64,000 bases of DNA from DATFXM01 sp035315885 (GTDB taxonomy: Bacteria; Acidobacteriota; Blastocatellia; UBA7656), in NCBI GenBank assembly GCA_035315885.1, contig DATFXM010000097.1:151602-215601 (forward strand). Reading direction: 5' to 3'. How positions within the stretch are numbered: the stretch's first letter is position 1; each line of letters starts with the position of its first letter. A program made the position numbers and the translations under genes. This document shows, in pieces, positions 17,187 through 25,979 of this stretch. The notes below the pieces were generated by a model. That model saw only the letters and a program-made list of their open reading frames with translations, did not search any database and was not told the DNA's origin.

Positions 17187-17204
17187 ACTCAGCACTCAGA
17201 ACTC
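17187..17204. repeat. Heptamer array, family A, short single arm (site 4)
   Basis: ACTCAGCACTCAGAACTC, two and a half heptamers, lies between the mreC stop (17210) and the mreD start. No second arm is visible in this 96-base gap. Confidence 0.55.
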
Positions 17205-17209
17205 CGCTC

Positions 17210-18088
17210 TCATCGCGATTCCGATATTCGCAAGCCCTCTTCCAGTTTCAAATCTTTCTGATCCACCAGAACTACCACTACGTGTTCGACGCGATCCACG
17301 GGCGCTGCGGGACGAATTATGATCTTGTGCCACGGGGCATTCGGATCGGCCTCGACCCGCTCCACACTTCCGACCATAAGGCCTTTCGGATAGATGCGAT
17401 CGAGACCGGTGGTGACCACTGCCTCGCCAACCTCCACCGTTTCGCTCGAAGAAATGTTTCGCAGCTCGCACAGATTCGAGTCATTCCCGCGCACTTCTCC
17501 GCGTATTTCCCCCATCGCCCGCGACCCCTGCAGCATCGCGCCAACACCTGCGTGTTTGTCAGTAATCAGCTGGACGAGCGAGTAGTTTGGTCCAGCAGAG
17601 ATGACTCGGCCGACGATGCCCCCTCCGGCCACGATCGGCATGTCGCGTTTTATTCCGTCTAGGCTTCCGCGATCGATGGCCAACTGATGAAACCAGAGAC
17701 TGGTGTCTCGGAAGATGACGTTAGCGGCTATCTGACGGTACTGTGCCAGCACCGGGAGGGCGCGTTCGGTCCTTATTTGTTCGAGCTCAGCTACTTTTTC
17801 TCTTGCAGCGTTGAGTTGCTCGGCTAGCTGATCGTTACGTTCCTTTAATGAGCTATTCTCGTCGCGGGCGTGTCGAAGATCGACGTAACCGGCGACGCCG
17901 TCTTTCACCCAGCGGCCAGCTTTGGTGACGTTACCAACGACAAACGACACCGGGGTCGTCAGCCAGACGCGAAGCATCGACTGTTCGTGGTCAGGACGTC
18001 GGGCCATGGCCGACATCAACACAACCTGCAATAGCAAGAGCACCGCAAGCACCCACGGCGCCTTCTGCTGTACTGGTTTAGCGCTCAT
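17210..18088 (-). CDS. mreC: Rod shape-determining protein MreC
   Basis: Bitopic periplasmic scaffold of the elongasome (292 residues). An N-terminal membrane anchor (about residues 10-30) is followed by a coiled coil (about 75-110, ENSSLKERNDQLAEQLNAA) and the two beta-barrel domains (about 115-275), with the family landmarks ANVIFRDTSLWFHQLAIDRGS, GIVGRVI and VGEAVVTTGLDRIYPKGLMVG. It lies between mreB and mreD with heptamer repeats on both sides. Length and domain order are typical. Confidence 0.95.
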   Translation of the reverse strand: MSAKPVQQKAPWVLAVLLLLQVVLMSAMARRPDHEQSMLRVWLTTPVSFVVGNVTKAGRWVKDGVAGYVDLRHARDENSSLKERNDQLAEQLNAAREKVAELEQIRTERALPVLAQYRQIAANVIFRDTSLWFHQLAIDRGSLDGIKRDMPIVAGGGIVGRVISAGPNYSLVQLITDKHAGVGAMLQGSRAMGEIRGEVRGNDSNLCELRNISSSETVEVGEAVVTTGLDRIYPKGLMVGSVERVEADPNAPWHKIIIRPAAPVDRVEHVVVVLVDQKDLKLEEGLRISESR

Positions 18089-18094
18089 AGCGAT

Positions 18095-18171
18095 TCAGGT
18101 CTCGGGTTTGAAGTTTCAGTGACGCATTTTAAGCGCCACTAAGAAACCGCAAGCCAGAAGCCAGAAACCTG
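18095..18171. repeat. Heptamer array, family D, two arms (site 5)
   Basis: Left arm 18095-18119 (GGTCTCG, GGTTTGA, AGTTTCA) and right arm 18147-18171 (AAGCCAG, AAGCCAG, AAACCTG). Each arm has a 7-base period and the right arm reads as degenerate GGTTTCT/GGCTTCT units in reverse complement. Lies between mreB and mreC. Confidence 0.55.
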
Positions 18172-18175
18172 CGCC

Positions 18176-19225
18176 TCACAGGCTGTGGTGCAGCATCGTG
18201 TTTTCCCAACTGACACGACTGAGCAGGTCGAAGTCGGCGAGCATTTTTCCGGTGCCAAGCGCCACCGACGACAGGGGGTTCTCTGCTAGTGATACCGGTA
18301 CACCGGTCTCGTGCATTAATCGCTGGTCGATGCCCTTTAACAGGGCGCCGCCTCCAGTCAGGACGATGCCTCGTTCGGCAATGTCTGCGGAAAGCTCGGG
18401 GGGCGTTCTCTCCAGTGCCACTCTGACCGCATTCACAATCGTAGAGATCGGGTCGGCCAGCGCCTCCCGAACCTCTTCATCCGTGATCGTGATAGTTCGC
18501 GGAACTCCTTCGATAAGATTACGTCCTTTAATCTCCATCTGCATCGGCTCATCTACCGGCCAAGCCGAGCCCAGCTCGATCTTGATCGATTCGGCAGTGC
18601 GTTCGCCAATCAGCAGATTGTACTTTCGTTTTATGTATTGAATGATCGCCTCGTCCAGTTCGTTCCCCGCAACCCGCACTGCTCGCGAGTAAACGATACC
18701 GGAAAGCGAAATTACGGCGATGTCCGTTGTGCCGCCGCCGATGTCCACAATCATGTTGCCGTAGGGCTCGGTTATCGGTAACCCGGCGCCAATTGCCGCC
18801 GCCATCGCCTCGGCAACCAGGTACACCTTCGAAGCCTTCGCGCGATACGCCGCGTCTTCAACCGCACGCCGCTCAACCTGAGTGATCTCACCCGGAACGC
18901 CGATCACCACCCGCGGTGACACCCACGACCTTCCGTTGTGCGCTTTCCTGATGAAGTGCTGAAGCATTTTTTCAGTCACTTCAAAATCTGCGATCACTCC
19001 GTCCTTCATCGGGCGAATTGCGATGATGTTGCCGGGCGTGCGTCCAAGCATTTCCTTCGCTTCTTTCCCAACCGCTTCAACCTTGTTAGTCACCTTATTG
19101 ATTGCGACTATTGACGGTTCGCTCACCACTATTCCGCGACCTTTCGCGAAGACCAATGTGTTTGCGGTTCCCAGATCAATCGCCAGATCGCTCGAAAAAG
19201 GGTTGAACAAGTTTCTCATCCTCAT
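18176..19225 (-). CDS. mreB: Rod shape-determining actin homologue MreB
   Basis: Cytoplasmic actin-fold ATPase that forms membrane-bound filaments guiding side-wall synthesis (349 residues, typical). Phosphate-1 loop DLGTANTLVF (residues 17-26), phosphate-2 DIGGGTTDIAVISLSG near 165-180, adenosine motif GIVLTGGGALLKGID near 285-300, and the amphipathic N-terminus MRMRNLFNPF that could bind membrane. First gene of mreBCD-mrdA-rodA. A promoter-like element lies about 60 bases upstream. Confidence 0.98.
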   Translation of the reverse strand: MRMRNLFNPFSSDLAIDLGTANTLVFAKGRGIVVSEPSIVAINKVTNKVEAVGKEAKEMLGRTPGNIIAIRPMKDGVIADFEVTEKMLQHFIRKAHNGRSWVSPRVVIGVPGEITQVERRAVEDAAYRAKASKVYLVAEAMAAAIGAGLPITEPYGNMIVDIGGGTTDIAVISLSGIVYSRAVRVAGNELDEAIIQYIKRKYNLLIGERTAESIKIELGSAWPVDEPMQMEIKGRNLIEGVPRTITITDEEVREALADPISTIVNAVRVALERTPPELSADIAERGIVLTGGGALLKGIDQRLMHETGVPVSLAENPLSSVALGTGKMLADFDLLSRVSWENTMLHHSL

Positions 19226-19283
19226 CTGCTGGTTCGTTACGCTCTAAGCCCCGCGACGCCGGGCACCCGCTGCGTTTTTCTCC

Positions 19284-19311
19284 ACTATAGGATTCTGGAA
19301 ATGCCGCTCAA
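19284..19311 (-). promoter_or_regulatory. Probable mreB promoter
   Basis: On the minus strand TTGAGC (19306-19311), 16-base spacer, TATAGT (19284-19289). It overlaps the stop of the GGDEF gene, would give a leader of about 50 bases for mreB, and suggests the shape operon can be transcribed apart from the upstream cyclase gene. Confidence 0.4.
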
Positions 19312-20330
19312 GACGCCGCCAGCCGAACGCTGTTCTTCTTTCGTTGTTTCGCCTCGTACATTGCCGCGTCCGCAAGCTCGATCAATTTCTCCGATTCAGT
19401 CGCGTGTTCCGGAAAACTCGCCACCCCAAAACTCGCCGTCAGATAGATATCGGCGCCCACTCCACCCGTAAACCTGTGAGCCGCAATCTCGCTTCGGACT
19501 CTTTCGGCCATCTGAAGCGCGGGCGCGGACTGCGTCTCGGGCAACATCAACACGAACTCGTCGCCACCGTAGCGGGCAACAAAATCGGACTCTCGCACCG
19601 AAGCCAGGATCACCTCCGCGACTTCGGTCAGCGTCACGCTTCCCGCACGGTGTCCGTACGCATCGTTCACCAGCTTGAACCCATCCAGGTCCATAAAAAC
19701 AACAGACACAGCCGAGTTGTAGCGGCGGGCCCTGCGAATTTCGTTGTCCAGAGTCTGGTACAAGTATCGAACGTTGTACAGCCGGGTCAGATCGTCTATG
19801 AGCGTTTGACGATTGGCTCGATGGTATTCAGCGGCATTGGCAAGCGCTCTGGCCATCGCCGCGCAAACGCACTCCACAGCTTCGGCTTCCGCCTGAGTGA
19901 AGCTGGCACCGCGGCTCGGCAACTCGGCCGTCCTGCGCGTCGCCTGCACCGCGCCAATCAGCTTGCCGGCTGCCAGCAGCGGAACACACAGAGTCGCCAG
20001 CCGATCCTCGCCAAACTTCAAGTCGAGCTGATCGTCGTCGGCACCGGTGTTGGCGATGACTGTGCGCTGCTCAGTGATCGCGCGCTCCATCGGCATCGTG
20101 GAGTTGCCAGGGTCGACGAATGGTCCAACAGGCAGGGTGGAGCCGTTTATGGCCCGCACCAGCTCTAGTCGATCTGCCTGTTCAGTTTTCAAAAAGGCTG
20201 CCCACGACTCCGCTTTCACCAGAGTCGGCAAGAGCTCCATGGCGCGAGCTACAATTTCACCCGCGTCCAGCGAGTCATGGAGTCGTTCTGCCGCCTCGAA
20301 TACATTGCGTTGAATGACCTCGCCCTGCAT
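19308..20330 (-). CDS. GAF-GGDEF diguanylate cyclase
   Basis: Makes cyclic di-GMP from two GTP. From the start at 20330 the protein is 340 residues: a GAF-like sensor domain (about residues 10-165, with LATLCVPLLAAGKLIGAVQA) and a GGDEF domain with intact active site GGDEF (255-259) preceded at the correct five-residue distance by the inhibitory RxxD site (RESD, 246-249), so both catalysis and product inhibition are expected. No membrane segment is seen. A further in-frame ATG at 20369 adds 13 residues; I prefer 20330 because AGGA lies about ten bases upstream. It is the gene directly before mreB. Confidence 0.9.
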   Translation of the reverse strand: MQGEVIQRNVFEAAERLHDSLDAGEIVARAMELLPTLVKAESWAAFLKTEQADRLELVRAINGSTLPVGPFVDPGNSTMPMERAITEQRTVIANTGADDDQLDLKFGEDRLATLCVPLLAAGKLIGAVQATRRTAELPSRGASFTQAEAEAVECVCAAMARALANAAEYHRANRQTLIDDLTRLYNVRYLYQTLDNEIRRARRYNSAVSVVFMDLDGFKLVNDAYGHRAGSVTLTEVAEVILASVRESDFVARYGGDEFVLMLPETQSAPALQMAERVRSEIAAHRFTGGVGADIYLTASFGVASFPEHATESEKLIELADAAMYEAKQRKKNSVRLAAS

Positions 20331-20706
20331 CTGCTTACCGTCCTGTCGGATTTGCGCACAGCTCCTCACATTCCCTCACGGGCGGAGCAAGAGTATCGCA
20401 AAAAAGGGGAGGACGACCCTCGGGCCAAGGGCCAGGTGAAGAACCTCGTTTCGCTGACTAAGATCTCCTTCTGAACGTCAGGTAGCTAAATTTCCGTGGC
20501 GGCTGGCTACGGCCCTCACCTTGCCGCTCGCCGGTCGTCTTTCAGCGCGTCTCAACCCCAACTAACTCCTTCGAGAAAGAAAATTAGCACGGGTACATGC
20601 AACCTGCAAGAATATTCCGATAAAAGAGAAAAGATTTGTTGAGACCGCCGGGCCCCGGGTCCGGCCAGCCTCGGTCCGAACCCGGCCTCCCCCGGTGGAG
20701 CGTCAA

Positions 20707-20736
20707 TTGCTGTAAATAACCGTTGCGTGATAGAAT
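20707..20736 (+). promoter_or_regulatory. Possible promoter of the aminotransferase gene
   Basis: TTGCTG (20707-20712), 18-base spacer, TAGAAT (20731-20736). It would give a leader of about 175 bases. Confidence 0.35.
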
Positions 20737-20891
20737 TCGCCCGTGCTCGCGCATAAGACAATCCCACGAATCACTCCAGACCGCGCCCCCTGTGCGATCC
20801 GCAGAGATCTCTTCGCAGATTAGCTCCCGAATTCTCATTCACTAGCGGCGCTCCCGTCCCTTAGCCACCCCCGCGCCGTCACACGTCGACT

Positions 20892-20903
20892 GTTTGATCA
20901 AAC
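20892..20903. promoter_or_regulatory. Perfect 12-bp palindrome next to a Shine-Dalgarno site
   Basis: GTTTGATCAAAC ends three bases before the GGGAGG ribosome site (20906-20911) of the aminotransferase. Possible protein-binding site; with no loop it is a poor RNA hairpin. Confidence 0.3.
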
Positions 20904-20918
20904 CCGGGAGGAAAAAAC

Positions 20919-22259
20919 ATGCAGACCATCACCAAAAAGAATCTGCCGGAGATAAAAACCGAGCTGCCTGGTCCAAAGGCTAAAGAATTTTTAGATCGTG
21001 ATGCGCATTACATCTCGCCCAGTTACACCCGAAGCTATCCGTTCGTCATGAAGCGCGGATATGGCGCGATGGCGGAAGACGTTGACGGCAATGTGTTCCT
21101 GGACTTCAATGCCGGCGTAGCGGTCTGCGCCCTGGGACACGCTCATCCCGAGATCACAGAAGTCATCGCCAGACAGGCGGCTGAGTTCGTGCACATATCG
21201 GGTACCGACTACTACTACCCTCACCAGACTGCGCTCGCGGAGAAACTGAACGAGGTGACCCCGGGTTCCTTTCTGAAACGTGTTCATTATAGTAATTCAG
21301 GTGCTGAGGCGATGGAAGGGGCGCTCAAGGCCGCGGTCTATTCAACGGGCCGCAACAAGTTCATCGCGTTTCGAGGAGCGTTTCATGGCCGGACTTTCGG
21401 CACTCTTTCACTCACCGCGTCTCGTGCAGTTCAGCGCCGGGGCTTTGGTCCGCAGGCGCTGGACGTGACGCACGTCCCGTTCGCAAACGCGATTCGGTTT
21501 CCACTTGAACGTAGACCAGACGAGACGGTGGGCAAGCGTGTGATCCGTTACATTGAGCAGACTATTTTCAGAACAACCGTAGCGCCCGAGGACTGCGCGG
21601 CAATCATCGTAGAACCGGTTCAGGGCGAGGGCGGCTACGTTGTGCCGACTCCGGATTTCTTGCCGGAGCTCCGCCGCATCTGCGACGAACACGGAATCGT
21701 GTTGATCGTCGACGAAGTGCAATCGGGAATGGGACGAACCGGAAAGATGTGGGCAGTCGATCACTTTGGGGTGGTGCCCGACATAATGTGCCTGGCAAAG
21801 GCGGTCGGGGGCGGTCTACCGCTGGGCGTAACATTGGCTCGCGAAGACCTTATGCAATGGCACGTTGGAGCGCACGCATCGACTTTTGGGGGGAATCCGG
21901 TGGCAATTGCCGCCGCGATGAAAACTTTTGAGGTCCTCGAGAACGGGTTGATCGACAATGCCGCGACGCTGGGCGACTACATACTCGGCCGACTGCGCGC
22001 CTTAAAGGACAAGCATCCTTGCATCGCCGACGTACGAGGGCTCGGGCTGATGATTGGAATCGAGCTGGTAAAGGATCGCGAGTCGATGGAGCCGTGGTCG
22101 GAGCTGCGGGACAACGTCGTGGTTGAGTGCTTCAAGCGGGGTCTGCTTATTCAGGGAGCGGGCGAATCGGCGCTTCGCTTCTCGCCGCCGTTGTTGATCG
22201 ACGGCGAACAGGCCGACTTTGCATGCGACACCGTCGACCGAGCGTTGCAGAAGTTCTGA
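20919..22259 (+). CDS. Class-III PLP aminotransferase (GABA/acetylornithine type)
   Basis: Pyridoxal-phosphate enzyme that transfers an omega-amino group, probably to 2-oxoglutarate. The 446-residue product has the class-III signature: YSNSGAEAMEGALKAA (PLP phosphate), GAFHGRTFG, the Asp265 of IVDEVQSGMGRTG that contacts the PLP ring nitrogen, and Lys294 in CLAKAVGGGLPLG that forms the Schiff base. Substrate choice between 4-aminobutyrate, ornithine or lysine-type amines cannot be made from sequence alone; no arginine or GABA pathway gene is adjacent. Strong ribosome site GGGAGG seven bases before ATG. Confidence 0.88.
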   Translation: MQTITKKNLPEIKTELPGPKAKEFLDRDAHYISPSYTRSYPFVMKRGYGAMAEDVDGNVFLDFNAGVAVCALGHAHPEITEVIARQAAEFVHISGTDYYYPHQTALAEKLNEVTPGSFLKRVHYSNSGAEAMEGALKAAVYSTGRNKFIAFRGAFHGRTFGTLSLTASRAVQRRGFGPQALDVTHVPFANAIRFPLERRPDETVGKRVIRYIEQTIFRTTVAPEDCAAIIVEPVQGEGGYVVPTPDFLPELRRICDEHGIVLIVDEVQSGMGRTGKMWAVDHFGVVPDIMCLAKAVGGGLPLGVTLAREDLMQWHVGAHASTFGGNPVAIAAAMKTFEVLENGLIDNAATLGDYILGRLRALKDKHPCIADVRGLGLMIGIELVKDRESMEPWSELRDNVVVECFKRGLLIQGAGESALRFSPPLLIDGEQADFACDTVDRALQKF

Positions 22260-22349
22260 GTACCGAAGTTTGAGGTGGCCGATGGCAGAGTTGGGTTTCA
22301 CGCCTTTGCGTACGACCCAACTTGCCCGGTCACAAATTGTCGGAGAGCG

Positions 22350-23138
22350 TTACGCCGGATCTCGAAGCTGAAACCCTTCGACGCTCAGGGCCTTTCCGGT
22401 TCTTTCATCAATCTGCACAACCACGCCGCTCAATCTCACGTCATCGGTTGCCGTTTCGTAGCGCACCGGCAAGCCTCTCATGAATCGCGCAATCACTAGC
22501 TGGGGTTGGACTCCAATGATGCTGTCGTGCGGACCTGTCATTCCGAGATCGGTAATGTACGCCGTCCCGTTTGGAAGAATTCTTTCATCGGCAGTTTGAA
22601 CGTGTGTATGGGTGCCTACAACTGCCGAGACTCTGCCGTCAAGATACCTGGCTAGAGCCTGCTTCTCAGAAGTCGCTTCGGCGTGGATATCCACGATGAT
22701 CACTTTTGCTCCCCACGAAACTTCTTCCAGGATTCTGTCTACAGTTCTGAAGGGACAATCGGTGGGCGGCATGAACACGCGTCCTTGAACGTTTATGATG
22801 GCGACGGGTGTGCCTTGATTGGTTGGTCCGGTCCACATTCCGCGGCCGGGTGCATCGGGCGAATAATTTGCAGGGCGAATCAGGCGAGGCTGGTTCTCGA
22901 TGTACTTCAGCGCCTCTCTTTTGTCAAAGATGTGATTGCCGGAGGTCATCACGTCCACACCGGCGGCGAGAATCTCGTCGCAGATGGCGGGCGTAACGCC
23001 TGCACCTTCAGCGGCGTTCTCGACATTGGCAATGACCAGCTCGGCTTCGTGTTGTTCTTTTAGTCTTCTGAGACTTGATACGAGGATCTTTCGACCGGGT
23101 CTGCCAACCACGTCCCCGATGATTATCGCGTTCATCAT
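22350..23138 (-). CDS. YmdB-like metallophosphoesterase (TIGR00282)
   Basis: Calcineurin-like phosphodiesterase of 262 residues, with metal ligands in GDVVGRPGR (Asp8), NVENAAEG, SGNHIFDKRE and the C-terminal IVDIHAEATSEK and VGTHTHVQTAD. In Bacillus the YmdB homologue hydrolyses 2',3'-cyclic nucleotides and affects mRNA-related and biofilm behaviour, and the family is often next to the RNase Y gene; no RNase Y gene is seen here. It is convergent with the aminotransferase and divergent from typA. Start ATG at 23138; an alternative ATG lies one codon later. Confidence 0.88.
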   Translation of the reverse strand: MMNAIIIGDVVGRPGRKILVSSLRRLKEQHEAELVIANVENAAEGAGVTPAICDEILAAGVDVMTSGNHIFDKREALKYIENQPRLIRPANYSPDAPGRGMWTGPTNQGTPVAIINVQGRVFMPPTDCPFRTVDRILEEVSWGAKVIIVDIHAEATSEKQALARYLDGRVSAVVGTHTHVQTADERILPNGTAYITDLGMTGPHDSIIGVQPQLVIARFMRGLPVRYETATDDVRLSGVVVQIDERTGKALSVEGFQLRDPA

Positions 23139-23196
23139 TCCTCCGTCATCACATTAAACCACGAAAGGAGAGAAGGCGAGAAGGTTAGGCAAGGGC

Positions 23197-23297
23197 GGTT
23201 TCGGGTTTCGGGTTTAGGGTTCGTTTGATTTCAGTAGTCCTTCGTCAAGCACTGCCCGCCATCCTAGTCTCTTTCTAACGAACCCAAAACCGGGCTC
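23197..23297. repeat. Heptamer array, family D, two arms (site 6)
   Basis: Left arm 23197-23223 reads GGTTTCG, GGTTTCG, GGTTTAG, GGTTCG; right arm 23279-23297 is its degenerate reverse complement (CGAACCCAAAACCGGG). It lies in the divergent gap between the YmdB-like gene and typA. Confidence 0.6.
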
Positions 23298-23364
23298 TAA
23301 ACTCGCGTAATTGATCTTATATGAGGTATGATATGCGGTTCCGCAACGCGGCTGAGGAGGACAT

Positions 23365-25182
23365 GTGCACACTCGCAACGATATTAGAAACATCGCAATC
23401 ATCGCCCACGTCGACCACGGCAAGACGACTCTTGTGGATGCGATGTTGAAACAATCGGGCTTGTTTCGCGCAAATGAAAACGTCGTAGAGCGGGTGATGG
23501 ACTCGCTCGACCTCGAACGCGAGCGCGGCATCACCATCATGGCCAAGAACGCTTCCGTCCACTACGGCCAGACCAAGATAAACATAGTGGACACGCCCGG
23601 CCACGCCGATTTCGGTGGAGAGGTCGAACGGGTGTTGAAAATGGTGGACGGCGTAATGCTGCTGGTAGACGCAAGCGAAGGCCCACTTCCTCAGACCCGT
23701 TACGTTCTCTCGAAGGCCTTGGCTCAGCAACTGCCCGCAATTGTCGTGATCAACAAGATCGATCGACAAGACGCGCGGCCCGGTGAAGTTGTCAGCGAAG
23801 TTTTTGACCTGTTTATTGACCTCGACGCGACCGAGGAGCAGTCCGATTTTCCGGTCGTCTACGCAATCGCTCGCGACGGAATAGCCCGCCGGCAACTTGA
23901 GGGAGAGGACGGCGACCTGCGTGCGCTCTTCGAACAAATACTACAGACTATTCCGGCGCCCGCAGCGCCCCGCGATTCTGTGCTTCAGATGCTGGTCGCC
24001 AATATCGACTACAACGAATACGTAGGAAGGCTTGCGATTGGAAGAATCTTTGCAGGGACGGTCGCGGTTGGAGATCAGATTTCGATCTGCAAGCTGGACG
24101 GGTCGGTCGAGAAAACAAAAGTCACTCGTCTCTTCGCGTTCGAAGGGCTGAAGCAGGTTCCGGTTGAAACAGCCGACGCCGGTGAAATAGTCGCGCTCGC
24201 GGGCATCGAAGACATCCAGATCGGCGAAACAGTTTCCGACGCCGAAAATCCGCAGCCGCTCCCTCGTATTACCGTAGACGAGCCTACGATCTCAATGCTG
24301 TTTGGCGTTAACACGTCGCCGTTCTCTGGAAGGGAAGGCAAGTATGTCACTTCCAGAAAGCTCCGAGAGCGTCTGGATAAAGAAGCGCTCGGCAACGTGG
24401 CCATCAGAGTCGACGCTACGGATTCCATGGATACTTTCAAAGTCTCGGGCCGCGGAGAGCTTCAACTGGCGATCATAATCGAGATGATGCGGCGCGAAGG
24501 TTACGAGATGCAGGTTTCCAAGCCGGAGGTCATCACCCGGACCGACGATGGCAAGCAGCTCGAGCCGGTTGAACTTGCGGTGATCGACTGTCCGGATGCG
24601 TTTATTGGCATCGTCACCGAAGCCCTCGGACAACGAAGGGGACGGATGGTCAAGATGATCAATCATGGCACCGGCCGCGTCCGCATGGAATTCGAAGTTC
24701 CTTCCCGAGGCTTGATCGGATTTCGCAGCGAGTTTCTCACGGACACAAAAGGCACCGGATTGCTAAACACCATTTTCGTTAGATGGGATGACTGGCAGGG
24801 CCCGATAACACAGCGGATAACCGGCGCGCTGGTTGCGGACAGAAGCGGCAACGCGACAACTTATGCTTTGTACAATCTTCAGGAGCGCGGCGAGCTGTTT
24901 GTCAGGCCCGGCACCGACGTCTACGAGGGAATGATGATCGGCGAGAACGCTCGCGATGTGGATCTGGATGTGAACGTAGTGAAAGAGAAGAAGCTCACTA
25001 ATATGCGAGCTTCGACCGCGGATGAAGCGATGCGGCTAGTCCCGTTCAGAGAGCTTTCGCTCGAACAGGCGCTGGAGTTCATTCGGGAAGACGAGCTCGT
25101 CGAGGTAACGCCCGCTTCGATCCGCATGCGAAAGAAGACCCTCGCGGCGAATCAACGTCCAAAAGGTTCGAATCGGCAGTGA
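23365..25182 (+). CDS. typA: Ribosome-associated GTPase TypA/BipA
   Basis: Translational GTPase of 605 residues that binds the ribosome and helps 50S assembly and stress or cold growth. G1 AHVDHGKTTLVDAML (residues 13-27), switch region ERERGITIMAKNASV, G3 DTPGHADFGGEVER, G4 NKIDR. After the G domain come the EF-G-like beta-barrel domain, domains III and V, and the TypA-specific C-terminal region (GLIGFRSEFLTDTKGTG and RPGTDVYEGMMIGEN). Start is GTG at 23365, with GAGGAGG four bases upstream, matching the family N-terminus (RNDIRNIAIIAHVDHGK). Confidence 0.97.
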   Translation: MHTRNDIRNIAIIAHVDHGKTTLVDAMLKQSGLFRANENVVERVMDSLDLERERGITIMAKNASVHYGQTKINIVDTPGHADFGGEVERVLKMVDGVMLLVDASEGPLPQTRYVLSKALAQQLPAIVVINKIDRQDARPGEVVSEVFDLFIDLDATEEQSDFPVVYAIARDGIARRQLEGEDGDLRALFEQILQTIPAPAAPRDSVLQMLVANIDYNEYVGRLAIGRIFAGTVAVGDQISICKLDGSVEKTKVTRLFAFEGLKQVPVETADAGEIVALAGIEDIQIGETVSDAENPQPLPRITVDEPTISMLFGVNTSPFSGREGKYVTSRKLRERLDKEALGNVAIRVDATDSMDTFKVSGRGELQLAIIIEMMRREGYEMQVSKPEVITRTDDGKQLEPVELAVIDCPDAFIGIVTEALGQRRGRMVKMINHGTGRVRMEFEVPSRGLIGFRSEFLTDTKGTGLLNTIFVRWDDWQGPITQRITGALVADRSGNATTYALYNLQERGELFVRPGTDVYEGMMIGENARDVDLDVNVVKEKKLTNMRASTADEAMRLVPFRELSLEQALEFIREDELVEVTPASIRMRKKTLAANQRPKGSNRQ

Positions 25183-25185
25183 GAC

Positions 25186-25260
25186 GCAGTAGGCAGTATG
25201 CAGTAGGCAGTAAGGCGAGCATTCCACCATCTACCGTTCCTACTGCCTACTGCCTACTGA
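25186..25260. repeat. Heptamer array, family B, inverted arms (site 7)
   Basis: Left arm 25186-25215: four GCAGTA(G/T/A) heptamers. Right arm 25239-25260: three copies of the exact reverse complement CTACTGC. Starts four bases after the typA stop and ends five bases before the tetR-type gene's stop, so it occupies the whole convergent gap. A long stem-loop is possible in both transcripts. Confidence 0.85.
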
Positions 25261-25264
25261 CTCA

Positions 25265-25912
25265 CTACTCACCGGGAACGCGTGGTTTGAAGATGTACCT
25301 CTCGATCATCTGGGCCAGCGCGTCGATTGCCCGCGCCTCATCGAACTGCACAAAACCACTTACATAATCCTGCGACAGATCGAACACTACCCTTTGAACC
25401 AGGAACGCAGCCGCCGCCACGTCGATGTCCCAGGTCAACCCGGCCTTCTTGGCCAGAGAGATCAGCTCCCTCAGCTTATCCTGCGACCGTTCCATTGCCT
25501 TCTTGACCCTGAGACCAAACTCCGCGTCCCGGTGCATCATCTCGCCGAACACACGGTGCAATCCGGCTCGCTTCTCTTTGTCGATGATTGAGCTGCTCAC
25601 CGCATCGCGAATGTGGAGGCCGATGTCGGAGTCAAACAACTGCTCCGCCTGCATCTTCATGAAGACGCTGTTGTAGAGTTCGTCGGCAACTCGGTCGAAG
25701 ATAGTGAGAAGCAATTGACGCTTGTCCGTAAAATAAACGTAGAAAGAGCCAACGCTTACGCCGGCTTCCGCAGCTATATCGTTTGAGGTTGTCTTTTCGT
25801 ACCCGCGTTCCTCAAAGAGCTTGATAGCCGCTTGTACGATTTTTTCTTTGGTCTGTTTGCTTCGTGCCTGCTTTGGATCCGCAGGCAGGCCCAGAACGGC
25901 TGATTCGCCCAC
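25265..25912 (-). CDS. TetR/AcrR family transcriptional regulator
   Basis: Dimeric DNA-binding repressor. The helix-turn-helix covers about residues 20-65 (SKQTKEKIVQAAIKLFEERGYEKTT...IAAEAGVSVGSFYVYFTDKRQLLL), the classic TetR N-terminus; the remaining 150 residues are the helical ligand-binding and dimer domain. Start is GTG at 25912 with GGAGG eight bases upstream. The neighbour upstream is mqnE on the same strand. The promoter carries paired palindromes that suggest autoregulation. Ligand and target genes are unknown. Confidence 0.92.
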   Translation of the reverse strand: MGESAVLGLPADPKQARSKQTKEKIVQAAIKLFEERGYEKTTSNDIAAEAGVSVGSFYVYFTDKRQLLLTIFDRVADELYNSVFMKMQAEQLFDSDIGLHIRDAVSSSIIDKEKRAGLHRVFGEMMHRDAEFGLRVKKAMERSQDKLRELISLAKKAGLTWDIDVAAAAFLVQRVVFDLSQDYVSGFVQFDEARAIDALAQMIERYIFKPRVPGE

Positions 25913-25949
25913 TCGGCTTTCCTCCAGTAGCGCCTGCTACGTAAGCTGC

Positions 25950-25979
25950 ATTATAGCAAAAAATTGAACTCTACTTCAA
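25950..25979 (-). promoter_or_regulatory. tetR-type gene promoter
   Basis: Minus strand TTGAAG (25974-25979), 18-base spacer, perfect TATAAT (25950-25955). One of the clearest promoters in the window, within a locally AT-rich stretch. Confidence 0.6.

Larger units (their letters stand above)
20370..20918. other. Gap between divergent GGDEF and aminotransferase genes
   Basis: No gene is convincing in this 549-base stretch; the small minus-strand frames lack any recognisable domain. It holds a very GC-rich patch with local inverted motifs (about 20645-20700), a promoter-like pair at 20707-20736, and a 12-bp palindrome at 20892-20903. Confidence 0.5.

Noticed and set aside
20584..20838. Small minus-strand frame in the GC-rich gap
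   Set aside because: Pro/Gly/Arg-rich composition follows the GC content, no motif.
23197..23223. Telomere-like sequence
   Set aside because: Single TTTAGGG unit within a degenerate heptamer array on an ordinary chromosome segment.
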